A stretch of 64,000 bases of DNA. Source: Aldehydirespirator sp965221215. Lineage in GTDB: Bacteria; Actinomycetota; Acidimicrobiia; Acidimicrobiales; Aldehydirespiratoraceae. The notes under the pieces were generated by a model. The model was not told where the DNA came from and made no database searches. It saw nothing but the letters and a program-made list of their open reading frames with translations. The stretch lies in contig OZ244872.1 in the NCBI GenBank assembly GCA_965221215.1, positions 496,001 through 560,000 of the forward strand. The letters are read 5' to 3'. Made by a program: the position numbers and the translations under genes. Each line of letters starts with the position of its first letter. The stretch's first letter is position 1. Of the stretch, positions 40,379 through 47,333 are shown piece after piece.

Positions 40379-40410
40379 AACGCTACTGAACAGATTTGTT
40401 CAATAGCGTT
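40379..40410 (-). promoter_or_regulatory. 14-bp inverted repeat operator candidate
   Basis: Arms AACGCTACTGAACA (40379-40392) and TGTTCAATAGCGTT (40397-40410) are complementary with one mismatch around a GATT centre. The site begins 4 nt before the GTG start of the ATPase/NACHT pair. It is AT-richer than its surroundings and suits a tight repressor site or an RNA hairpin hiding the ribosome site. Confidence 0.65.
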
Positions 40411-40517
40411 ATTCGACCTGTTGGAGGTGGCACCTGGGCTGGGGGTGGGCGTGTTGGTTGTTGGTGGGCGATAATGCTGTGCTTCGTTGATGATCTCCTA
40501 GGAAGGACACCTCCCCA

Positions 40518-40982
40518 ATGGTCAACCCGATTGCTGATGGCTACCCGCGAGTCTCTACCTACCTTTGCGTCGATGACGCGGCTGCGGCCATCGACTTCTA
40601 CACCAGCGTTCTCGGGTTCAGCGAGAGTCGCCGCATGGTCTTCGGCGGCCAGGTGGGCTATTGCGAGCTGCGGCTCGGCGACTCGCTGATCATGCTGTCG
40701 GACGAGTGGCCCGAGATGGACGTGGTGGGGCCCAAGACGCTGGGCGGGACGCCGTTCTCGATGATCGTCAACGTCGAGGACTGCGACGCCACCTTCGCGG
40801 CCGCGCTGGCCGCCGGGGCCACCGAGCTGAGGCTCCCCGAGGACCAGTTCTACGGCGACCGGGCCGGTCAGTTCATCGACCCGTGGGGCCATCGCTGGAG
40901 CGTGAACACCCACATCGAGGACGTTGACGACGAAGAGCTCAACCGCCGCGCCGCCGCCATGATGGGCGGCGATGACGCCTAG
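40518..40982 (+). CDS. VOC (glyoxalase/PhnB-like) family protein
   Basis: 154 residues starting at ATG 40518 behind AGGAAGGACACC. Paired beta-alpha-beta-beta-beta modules are visible (VSTYLCVDDAAAAIDFYTSVLGF ... YCELRLGDSLIML ... FSMIVNVEDCDATFAAALAAGA ... GQFIDPWGHRWSVNTH). The pattern is that of the PhnB/YdcT subgroup of vicinal-oxygen-chelate proteins. Metal-binding positions and substrate are not clear, so no reaction is assigned. The stop is immediately followed by a full copy of the dispersed repeat. Confidence 0.88.
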   Translation: MVNPIADGYPRVSTYLCVDDAAAAIDFYTSVLGFSESRRMVFGGQVGYCELRLGDSLIMLSDEWPEMDVVGPKTLGGTPFSMIVNVEDCDATFAAALAAGATELRLPEDQFYGDRAGQFIDPWGHRWSVNTHIEDVDDEELNRRAAAMMGGDDA

Positions 40983-41120
40983 AGGCCGAGCGAATAGGCG
41001 AGCGGATCCGGCCCATACGGGCGAGGCCGTGGCCCGAGCGGCCCGTGAGCGCAGCGAACAAGAGCGGGAAAGACCCCGCTGCGACGCGACGAGCTTGCAC
41101 CTACCCGCGCACTCTCTCAG
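40982..41120 (+). repeat. dispersed repeat, copy D
   Basis: A ~139-bp element starting at the VOC stop codon (GAGGCCGAGCGAATAGGCGA) and ending near CACCTACCCGCGCAC. It is nearly identical to the reverse complement of the copy at 41775, so the pair brackets the ThrH gene. It contains the 6-bp stem AGCGGG-AAAGAC-CCCGCT. Confidence 0.88.
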
Positions 41121-41168
41121 CGCCGAAAGCGAGCGGCCCTGCTCCGCGACCCCGGGGTTCTTGAACCT

Positions 41169-41774
41169 GTGAGCGCACATCGGCAGTCGCTGGCCGTGCT
41201 CGATGTGGAGGGCGTGCTCACCCCCGAGGTCTGGATCGCGGTGGCCGAGCGCACCGGCATCGACTTCCTGCGCCGCACCACCCGCGACGAGCCCGACTAC
41301 GACGTGCTGATGACCGGCAGGATCGAGGCGCTCGACGCGGCCGGCGTCACCATGACCACCATCATGGAGGTGGTCGAGGGCCTGGTTCCGCTGCCTGGCG
41401 CGCTCGACTTTTTGCGCGAGCTCCGGTCGCGCCTGCCGGTGGTGCTGTTGTCGGACACCTTCGAGCAGTTCGGACGGCCCCTTATGGCTCAGCTCGACTG
41501 GCCCGTGCTGCTGTGCCACACGCTGGTGGTGGAGGGCGACCGCCTGGCCGGCTACCGGCTGCGGATGCCCGACCAGAAGGCCAGAGCCGTCGAGGCCTTC
41601 GGTTCGCTCAACTATCGGGTGGCCGCGGTGGGCGACTCCTACAACGACGTGACCATGCTGGCCGCAGCCGACGCCGGCGTGCTGTTCAGGGCGCCGTCCA
41701 ACGTGCGGGCCGAGCACCCCCAGTACCCGAGCTGCACCGCCTACGACGACCTCCTGGACCTGCTGACGCCGTAA
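41169..41774 (+). CDS. thrH: ThrH-type HAD phosphatase (phosphoserine phosphatase / homoserine phosphotransferase)
   Basis: GTG at 41169 gives 201 residues. The sequence follows Pseudomonas ThrH closely: LDVEGVLTPEVWIAVAERTG (HAD motif I with Glu in the second acidic position), RTTRDEPDYDVLM, VVLLSDTFEQFGRPLM (motif II) and VAAVGDSYNDVTML (motif III/IV). ThrH dephosphorylates phosphoserine and can transfer phosphate to homoserine, linking serine and threonine synthesis. The gene is enclosed by inverted copies of the dispersed repeat and has no operon partners. Confidence 0.92.
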   Translation: MSAHRQSLAVLDVEGVLTPEVWIAVAERTGIDFLRRTTRDEPDYDVLMTGRIEALDAAGVTMTTIMEVVEGLVPLPGALDFLRELRSRLPVVLLSDTFEQFGRPLMAQLDWPVLLCHTLVVEGDRLAGYRLRMPDQKARAVEAFGSLNYRVAAVGDSYNDVTMLAAADAGVLFRAPSNVRAEHPQYPSCTAYDDLLDLLTP

Positions 41775-41911
41775 GAGCGTGCGCGGGTAGGTGCAAGCTC
41801 GTCGCGTCGCAGAGGGGTCATTCCCGCTCTTGTTCGCTGCGCTCACGGGCCGCTCGGGCCACGGCCTCGCCCGTATGGGCAGGATTCGCTCACCTATTCG
41901 CTCGGCCTCTG
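41775..41911 (-). repeat. dispersed repeat, copy C (inverted)
   Basis: Begins directly after the ThrH stop (GAGCGTGCGCGGGTAGGTGC) and ends with CACCTATTCGCTCGGCCTC. It is the near-identical reverse complement of copy D at 40982. An AT-rich stretch and the LivK promoter follow immediately. Confidence 0.88.
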
Positions 41912-41935
41912 ATTCTGAATTTTTTACAAAAAATA

Positions 41936-42033
41936 TTGCATACGTCCGGCAGGTGGGCTACGGTCCGCGCCGAGCGCTCTCAGGCCCCGCCTGAATTCGT
42001 TCGCTACCGAACGGTTGGTGTGCTACGGTCCGC
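41936..42033 (+). promoter_or_regulatory. twin promoter region of the branched-chain-type importer
   Basis: After an AT-rich block (41919-41940) comes TTGCAT (41936-41941), a 17-nt spacer and TACGGT (41959-41964). The surrounding GTGGGCTACGGTCCGC (41953-41968) is repeated almost exactly as GTGTGCTACGGTCCGC at 42018-42033, giving two possible start sites 65 bp apart. A strong AGGAGGAGGT ribosome site precedes ATG 42064. Confidence 0.55.
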
Positions 42034-42063
42034 CGCCATCGTCTCAGGAGGAGGTAACCCCCC

Positions 42064-43617
42064 ATGAAGTTCAAGTCAGTGATCGCACTCGTAGCGATCC
42101 TGGGCCTAATCGCCGCCAGCTGCGGTGACGATGACGAGCCCGCAGCCCCCGACACCAGCGCGGCCGATGCCGCCGCTGCGGCCGCAGAGGCCGAGGCTGA
42201 AGCGGCTGCCGCCGATGCCGCCGCGGCCGAAGCTGAGGCTGCGGAGGCCGAGGCTGCCGCCGCGGAAGCGGCTGCGGAGGCTGATGCTGCCGCCACCCGG
42301 GCCGCGGAGGCCGAGGCCGCCCTAGCGGCGGCAATGGAAGAGGCCGAGGGCGCGGTCGATCCCGACATGGTGGCCGAGCTCGAAGCCCAGCTGGAAGCGG
42401 CCGAGGCTGAGGCTGCCGCCGCAGCGGCAGAGGCTGCGGAAGCTGCTGCGGCTGCTGCCGCGGCCGAGGAGGCCATGGCCGGACCCGAGCCCATGGTCCA
42501 AGCCGTCGACATCAGGGCCGCACTCAACGCCGACCTCGACAACTGCGGACCGGCGCCCGACGGCGACCCGATCCGGGTCGGCATGGCCATGGACTTCAGC
42601 GACGTGGTCGGCTTCGTCGACATCCCCGGCTCCAAGCTGGTGCCCCACTTCGCCAACCTGATCAACTGCATCGGCGGCGTCAACGGATCGCCGGTCGAGG
42701 TGCGGGTCGAGGACGTCGGCGGAGACGCCACCACCGCCGGAGTGGCCGCCAACGCACTGCTCGACTGGGGGGCTCACTTCCTCATCGGCCCGCCCTTCGC
42801 CGACTTCACCCTGCCCATCCTGCAGGCCACCGGGGGCCAAGTGCCGGTGTTCGTGGCCGCCTCCACCGAGCCCACGCTCTCCGACATCGAGAACAACTCG
42901 TTCCTGGTGACCTTCGACGACCGGGGCCAGTCCACCGCCGCGGCCGAGTGGGCCCTCGACCAGGGCATCAACCGAGCCTTCGTGTTCACCCAGCCCGGCC
43001 CCTACACCGGCTACAACCCCGACGTGTTCAAGGAGGTCTTCGAGGCCGGCGGCGGCGAGATCGTCGCCGAGCACACCTACGAGTGGTTCGTCGACACCGA
43101 CTTCTCGGCCCAGGTGGCCGATCTGGCCGAGGTACTCCAGAACAACGAGGCCTTCTTCTCGGCCGCGCTCGGCTTCCAGGTCACCGCGCTGAGGGGCCAG
43201 CTCGAGGGCGCCGGGTTCGACAACATCACCTACATCGGCACCGACGCGCTCGACGCCACTGGCATCGCCTTCGAGGCCAACAACGAGGGCATCGTGCACA
43301 CGCCCCACATCAACGTCGAGCCGGGCGGGCTCAACGACCGCCTGCTCCAGGGCTACTCCGCCGCCAACGACGGCGAGGTGCTCGAGAGCCAGGGCTTCAT
43401 GGGCCTCTACGTCGATTCGCTGCTGCTGGGCATCCAGGGCATCGCCAACTGCGGCTGCACCGATTCGGCCCAGATCGGCGACGCGGTGGCCCAGATCCAG
43501 GGCTTCGAGGGCTTCAGCGGCACGATCAGCTACGTCGGCACCACCGGCACCCCCCCCAAGTCGGTTCCGATCAAGCGGATCGTCAACGGCCAGGACATCC
43601 TCATCGAGATGAGGTGA
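42064..43617 (+). CDS. ABC importer substrate-binding lipoprotein (LivK/peripla_BP_6)
   Basis: 517 residues from ATG 42064. A lipoprotein signal (MKFKSVIALVAILGLIAASC) ends in lipobox IAAS-C. Next is a ~110-residue Ala/Glu-rich segment that should form a long helix or coiled coil. The periplasmic-binding domain starts near PIRVGMAMDFSDVVGFVDIPG and includes VDTDFSAQVADL and TYIGTDALDATG. Relatives bind branched amino acids, amides, urea or other small organics. The helical spacer is unusual and may hold the domain away from the membrane. Permease and ATPase genes follow. Confidence 0.92.
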   Translation: MKFKSVIALVAILGLIAASCGDDDEPAAPDTSAADAAAAAAEAEAEAAAADAAAAEAEAAEAEAAAAEAAAEADAAATRAAEAEAALAAAMEEAEGAVDPDMVAELEAQLEAAEAEAAAAAAEAAEAAAAAAAAEEAMAGPEPMVQAVDIRAALNADLDNCGPAPDGDPIRVGMAMDFSDVVGFVDIPGSKLVPHFANLINCIGGVNGSPVEVRVEDVGGDATTAGVAANALLDWGAHFLIGPPFADFTLPILQATGGQVPVFVAASTEPTLSDIENNSFLVTFDDRGQSTAAAEWALDQGINRAFVFTQPGPYTGYNPDVFKEVFEAGGGEIVAEHTYEWFVDTDFSAQVADLAEVLQNNEAFFSAALGFQVTALRGQLEGAGFDNITYIGTDALDATGIAFEANNEGIVHTPHINVEPGGLNDRLLQGYSAANDGEVLESQGFMGLYVDSLLLGIQGIANCGCTDSAQIGDAVAQIQGFEGFSGTISYVGTTGTPPKSVPIKRIVNGQDILIEMR

Positions 43618-43723
43618 CGGCCCACCGACCAACCATTCCCCCCGGAAACGGCCGCTGACCGAGACCGAGATCGAGCCATGGCGCGTGCAGTGTCTCGGTG
43701 CGGGCCGTCCGAAATGAGCCCAT

Positions 43724-43757
43724 CCGTCGGGGCCGGTGAGTTCATCGGCCCCGACGG
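43724..43757 (+). terminator. strong hairpin between LivK-like and LivH-like genes
   Basis: Perfect 11-bp inverted repeat CCGTCGGGGCC ... GGCCCCGACGG with a 12-nt loop. The loop-side GGTGAG can alternatively pair with CTCACC at 43760-43765. There is no U-run. It probably trims the message so that the binding protein exceeds the membrane components. Confidence 0.6.
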
Positions 43758-43775
43758 AGCTCACCGGAGCTCGCC

Positions 43776-44663
43776 ATGACCGACCTTGTGCAGAACGTGA
43801 TCGACGGGCTGGGCCGGGGCAGCATCTACGCACTGCTGGCGCTGGGCGTGGCCGTGGTGTTCGGAGTGATGCACCTGCTGAACTTCGCCCACGGGGAACT
43901 GATCACCGTGAGCGGCTACGCCGCCTACGCCGCGTTCAGCAACGGCTGGTCGTGGTACCTGGTGGCCCCGCTGATCGTGGTGGTGTCGGTGGTCGCCAAC
44001 GTCGTCATCGAGCGGATCGCCTTCAGCCGGGTGCGGGGCTCGTCGGAGTTCACCCAGCTGCTCACCTCCTTCGGCATCCACTTCTTGGTGTCGGCCATCT
44101 TCTTGATGTACATCGGGGCCCGGGTTCAGACCTTTGCCGAGCCCAGCTGGATCGCCGACACCTATTCGCTGGGGCCGCTGCGGGTGGAGGTCTTCGACAC
44201 GGTGGTCATCATCGTGACCGTCGTCACCCTGGCCCTCACCGCGGCCGTTCTGCAGCGCACCATGTTCGGGCTGTCGCTGCGGGCCGCGGCCGACGACTTC
44301 GATGCGGCCCGACTGATGGGCGTCAACTCCGACCGGGTGATCCGCGGCGCCTTCGCCCTGTCGGGGGCGCTGGCCGGCATCGCCGGGATCTTCTGGCTGA
44401 TGCGGTCCGGCCACACCTCGCCGTCGTCGGGCATCAGCCCGATGCTCAGCGGCGTGCTGGCTGCGCTCATCGGCGGGCTCGGAAGCCTGCGGGGCGCGGT
44501 GATCGGGGGACTGGCGCTGGGCATGGCCGAGGTGATGCTGCGCACCTGGCTGCCCGGAACAGCCGCCGCGCTCACCCAGGGGGTGGTGTTCACCCTGATC
44601 GCGCTGCTGTTCATCTTCCGCCCCGGCGGCATCGTCAACGTGGCCCACGCAGAGCGGGTGTGA
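43776..44663 (+). CDS. branched-chain-type ABC permease (LivH-like)
   Basis: A 295-residue inner-membrane protein with about eight hydrophobic segments. GSIYALLALGVAVVFGVMHLLNFAHGE is the diagnostic LivH N-terminus, and the central LRAAADDFDAARLMGVNSDRVI is the conserved cytoplasmic loop with ALAGIAG following. The TGA overlaps the ATG of the fused LivM-LivG gene (TGATG). It forms the translocation pore with the LivM part of that protein. Confidence 0.93.
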   Translation: MTDLVQNVIDGLGRGSIYALLALGVAVVFGVMHLLNFAHGELITVSGYAAYAAFSNGWSWYLVAPLIVVVSVVANVVIERIAFSRVRGSSEFTQLLTSFGIHFLVSAIFLMYIGARVQTFAEPSWIADTYSLGPLRVEVFDTVVIIVTVVTLALTAAVLQRTMFGLSLRAAADDFDAARLMGVNSDRVIRGAFALSGALAGIAGIFWLMRSGHTSPSSGISPMLSGVLAALIGGLGSLRGAVIGGLALGMAEVMLRTWLPGTAAALTQGVVFTLIALLFIFRPGGIVNVAHAERV

Positions 44664-46579
44664 TGTCTTCGGCGGGCGGATGGGCGCGCAAGCGGCGGCG
44701 CGAGGCCGGCCTGCTGTTCTGTGACCCGCGGCGCGACGTCGCCTTCCCGCTGGCGGGCGGGGCCGTGCTGTTCGCGGCCTTCGTGGGCTCGGGGCTGCTG
44801 TACACGGCGGTGGTGGAGGGCGCCGCGGCCGAGAAGCTGATCACCGCCATGCTCATCGACGCTGTCATGGTGATCGGGATCCAGATCTACGTCGGCAACA
44901 CCGGGGTGTTCTCCTTCGGCCATGTCGGCTTCGGCGCAGTGGCCGGTTACACCTTCGCCCTGTTCGCCATCGCCCCCGACGACAAGCTCACCCGCATACC
45001 GGATGCTCCCTGGGGACTGGTTGACGTGCATCTGTCGCCGGCCGCCGCGACCGCGGTGGCGGTCGGCATCACGCTGGTGGTGGCGCTGGTGGTCGGGATT
45101 GGGCTGGGACGCTCCGGGGCTAGGTCGGGCTCGGTGGCGGCCACGGTCATAACCCTGGCCCTGCTGTTCTTCACCCACGAGGTCGCCACCAGCTGGAACG
45201 ACCTCACCGGCGGCGAGCGAGCCGGGCTGACCTTCGGGATCGGCGACACCCTCCAGACCCGCACACCGATCTACATCGTGCTGCTCGCCTCGATCATCGC
45301 GGCCCTGCTGTTCGCTCGCAGCAGCGTCGGACGGCTCAGCCATGCCGCCCGCGAGGACAACCTGGCCGCTCGGGCCATGGGCATCGACCCGGTGGTGCAG
45401 CAGACGCTGGCCCTGCTGCTGTCGGTGGCGGTGGTGTCGGTGGCCGCCTCGCTGCGGGTCTACGAGATCGGCAGCCTGTTGCCCGAGTTCTTCTTCTTCA
45501 ACTACACGCTGCTCACCCTGGTGATGCTCATCGTGGGCGGCCGCAACGGCGTGACCGGCGCCCTGCTGGGGGTGGCGGTCATCACCGCAGTCCGCGAGAC
45601 CGCCCGGCGCATGGGCTCCGACGGCTACGAGGTGTTCGGGATCGGGCTCGACGGCAATCTCGACTGGGTGTTCAGAGAGGGGCTGCCCACGGTGCTGCTC
45701 GGCCTGGCCATGGTCGGGTTCATGATCTGGCGGCCCAACGGGGTGCTGGGCGACTGGGAGATCGACGCCTGGCTGTCGCGCCGCCTCGTCCGCCGCCAGC
45801 CTCCCGCCCCCGCCGCTGAGGCGCCCGTGCCCGATGCCGTCGATCTGCGGGCCGGCGGCGTGTCGGTGGAGTTCGGCGGCTTCCGCGCCCTCGACGACGC
45901 CACCGTCGAGGTCTCCAACCGCGAGATCGTGGGGCTGATCGGCCCCAACGGCGCCGGCAAGACGACCCTGGTGAACGTCATCACCGGCATCGTGAAGCCC
46001 ACCGCCGGCGAGGTGAGCCTGGGCGACCTGGGCTTGACCTCGGCGCCGTCGCACGAGATCGCCCGGGCCGGGCTGGTTAGGACGTTCCAGAATCTCAGGC
46101 TGTTCACCTCGCTCACCGTCCGCGAGAACGTGGAGGTGGCCGCGCTGGTGGCCGCCGTCCACCGCAACGGCGGCGACCGGGCCAGCATCGACGCCATCGT
46201 GGCCGGTGCCGGTCTGTGGGATCAGCGGGACCGCCGGGCTGGCCAGCTCGACTACGGCAACTCCCGACGCCTGGAGCTGGCCCGGGCCGCGGCGGCCGCC
46301 CCCGCCTTCCTGCTGCTCGACGAGCCGACCAGCGGCATGAGCGACGCCGAGTCGCTGGCGATGGTCGACAGCGTCCGGCGCATGGCCGCGGCGGTGGGGG
46401 CCGGGGTGCTGGTCATCGACCACGACCTCAACTTCATCACCGGGATCTGCGACCGGGTCTACTGCCTGGACCAGGGCCGGATGATCGCGCTCGGCACACC
46501 CGACGAGGTGCAGGCCGACGCCGCAGTCCAAGCCGCCTATCTCGGCAGCGCCGCCTCCAACGGCGCGGGGACGCCATGA
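44663..46579 (+). CDS. fused branched-chain-type permease and ATPase (LivM-LivG)
   Basis: 638 residues from ATG 44663. Residues 1 to ~390 are a LivM-like permease (GNTGVFSFGHVGFGAVAGYTF, then AAREDNLAARAMGIDP as coupling loop). Residues ~395-638 are a LivG-like ATPase: Walker A GPNGAGKTT, Q-loop LVRTFQNLRLF, Walker B FLLLDEPTSG. The ABC signature is altered: LDYGNSRRLELARA instead of LSYGQQRRLE. LivM-LivG fusions exist elsewhere. The second ATPase, LivF, is not present downstream, where a GntR regulator follows. The pump may use two copies of this ATPase or a LivF encoded elsewhere. Confidence 0.92.
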   Translation: MSSAGGWARKRRREAGLLFCDPRRDVAFPLAGGAVLFAAFVGSGLLYTAVVEGAAAEKLITAMLIDAVMVIGIQIYVGNTGVFSFGHVGFGAVAGYTFALFAIAPDDKLTRIPDAPWGLVDVHLSPAAATAVAVGITLVVALVVGIGLGRSGARSGSVAATVITLALLFFTHEVATSWNDLTGGERAGLTFGIGDTLQTRTPIYIVLLASIIAALLFARSSVGRLSHAAREDNLAARAMGIDPVVQQTLALLLSVAVVSVAASLRVYEIGSLLPEFFFFNYTLLTLVMLIVGGRNGVTGALLGVAVITAVRETARRMGSDGYEVFGIGLDGNLDWVFREGLPTVLLGLAMVGFMIWRPNGVLGDWEIDAWLSRRLVRRQPPAPAAEAPVPDAVDLRAGGVSVEFGGFRALDDATVEVSNREIVGLIGPNGAGKTTLVNVITGIVKPTAGEVSLGDLGLTSAPSHEIARAGLVRTFQNLRLFTSLTVRENVEVAALVAAVHRNGGDRASIDAIVAGAGLWDQRDRRAGQLDYGNSRRLELARAAAAAPAFLLLDEPTSGMSDAESLAMVDSVRRMAAAVGAGVLVIDHDLNFITGICDRVYCLDQGRMIALGTPDEVQADAAVQAAYLGSAASNGAGTP

Positions 46580-46665
46580 GCGCCGTCTATCCGACCGCTG
46601 GGGGTGCTGGCACGGACGTTGCGTGTCTGCCTGCGGAGGATCCGTCATGAGCGCCGTCTATCCGA
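46576..46665 (+). repeat. 19-bp direct repeat at the LivMG-GntR junction
   Basis: ATGAGCGCCGTCTATCCGA occurs at 46576 (overlapping the LivMG stop) and at 46647 (start of the GntR gene), 71 bp apart. The first copy opens a 24-codon frame with no resemblance to a known protein. The arrangement looks like a deletion or duplication scar where livF would be expected. Confidence 0.7.
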
Positions 46666-47333
46666 GTGCTGATACGGGGCGGCGCCGGCGGGCCAGCCTT
46701 GCCGATGAGGCCGTGACCTACATGCGAGACCTGATCCTGGCCGGGGCGCTCAAGCCCGGCGCCAAGATCGACCAGGACGCCATCGGCGAGGCGCTCGGCG
46801 TGAGCCGCAGCCCGGTGCGGGAGGCGCTGGTGATCCTCGGGCGCGAGGGTCTGGTGGAAGTCACCCCCCGCCGGGGCGCGTCGGTGGCCGACCTGTCGCC
46901 CGACGACATCATCGACCACTACGAGCTGTTCGGGGTGGTGGCGGGCCGGGCGGCGGCCATGGCCGCGGTGTCGCTCAAGGACGACGAGATCGCCGAGCTG
47001 GCCGCCATCCACGAGCGTTTCGAGCACGACCGCGGCGAGGACCTCTCCGCGTTGAACAACGCCTTCCATCGGGTGATCAACTCCGCCGCGCCCCGCCGCA
47101 CCAGGTGGCTGCTGCAGCTGCTGTTCCGCTCGGTGCCGTCGCGCTACTACGAGTTCATCGAGGGCTGGGACGCGCAGGCCGTCGGACATCACGCCGCCAT
47201 CCTCGAGGCCATCGCGGCCCGCGACGCCGACGGTGCCCGCCGGGCCATGGAGGAGCACCTCCACCAGAGCGGACTGGCGGCCGCCGAGCTGCTGCAGCGC
47301 CGCGGCTACTGGGACCGGGAGCCCGCGCCGTGA
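46647..47333 (+). CDS. GntR-family regulator, FCD/FadR type
   Basis: ATG at 46647 has a GGAGGA ribosome site and gives 228 residues. The winged HTH is clear (AIGEALGVSRSPVREALVILGREGLVEVTPRRGASV, residues ~45-80), followed by an all-helical FCD ligand-binding domain with metal-site histidines (NNAFHRVI ... HHAAIL ... HLHQSG). Such regulators usually repress nearby catabolic genes until an organic acid binds. The stop overlaps the acyl-CoA dehydrogenase start (GTGA), tying it to the downstream catabolic run. Confidence 0.92.
   Translation: MSAVYPSADTGRRRRASLADEAVTYMRDLILAGALKPGAKIDQDAIGEALGVSRSPVREALVILGREGLVEVTPRRGASVADLSPDDIIDHYELFGVVAGRAAAMAAVSLKDDEIAELAAIHERFEHDRGEDLSALNNAFHRVINSAAPRRTRWLLQLLFRSVPSRYYEFIEGWDAQAVGHHAAILEAIAARDADGARRAMEEHLHQSGLAAAELLQRRGYWDREPAP

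Noticed and set aside
32942..40410. Defence region as a prophage or integrated plasmid
   Set aside because: No integrase, structural phage gene, replication gene or attachment repeat was seen.
40982..41911. ThrH gene between inverted repeats as an insertion sequence
   Set aside because: No transposase lies between the repeats and the same element occurs singly behind other genes; target-site duplications were not apparent.
46576..46650. Remnant of livF between LivMG and GntR genes
   Set aside because: The 24-codon frame opened by the first repeat copy shows no LivF motif; only the repeat scar is supportable.
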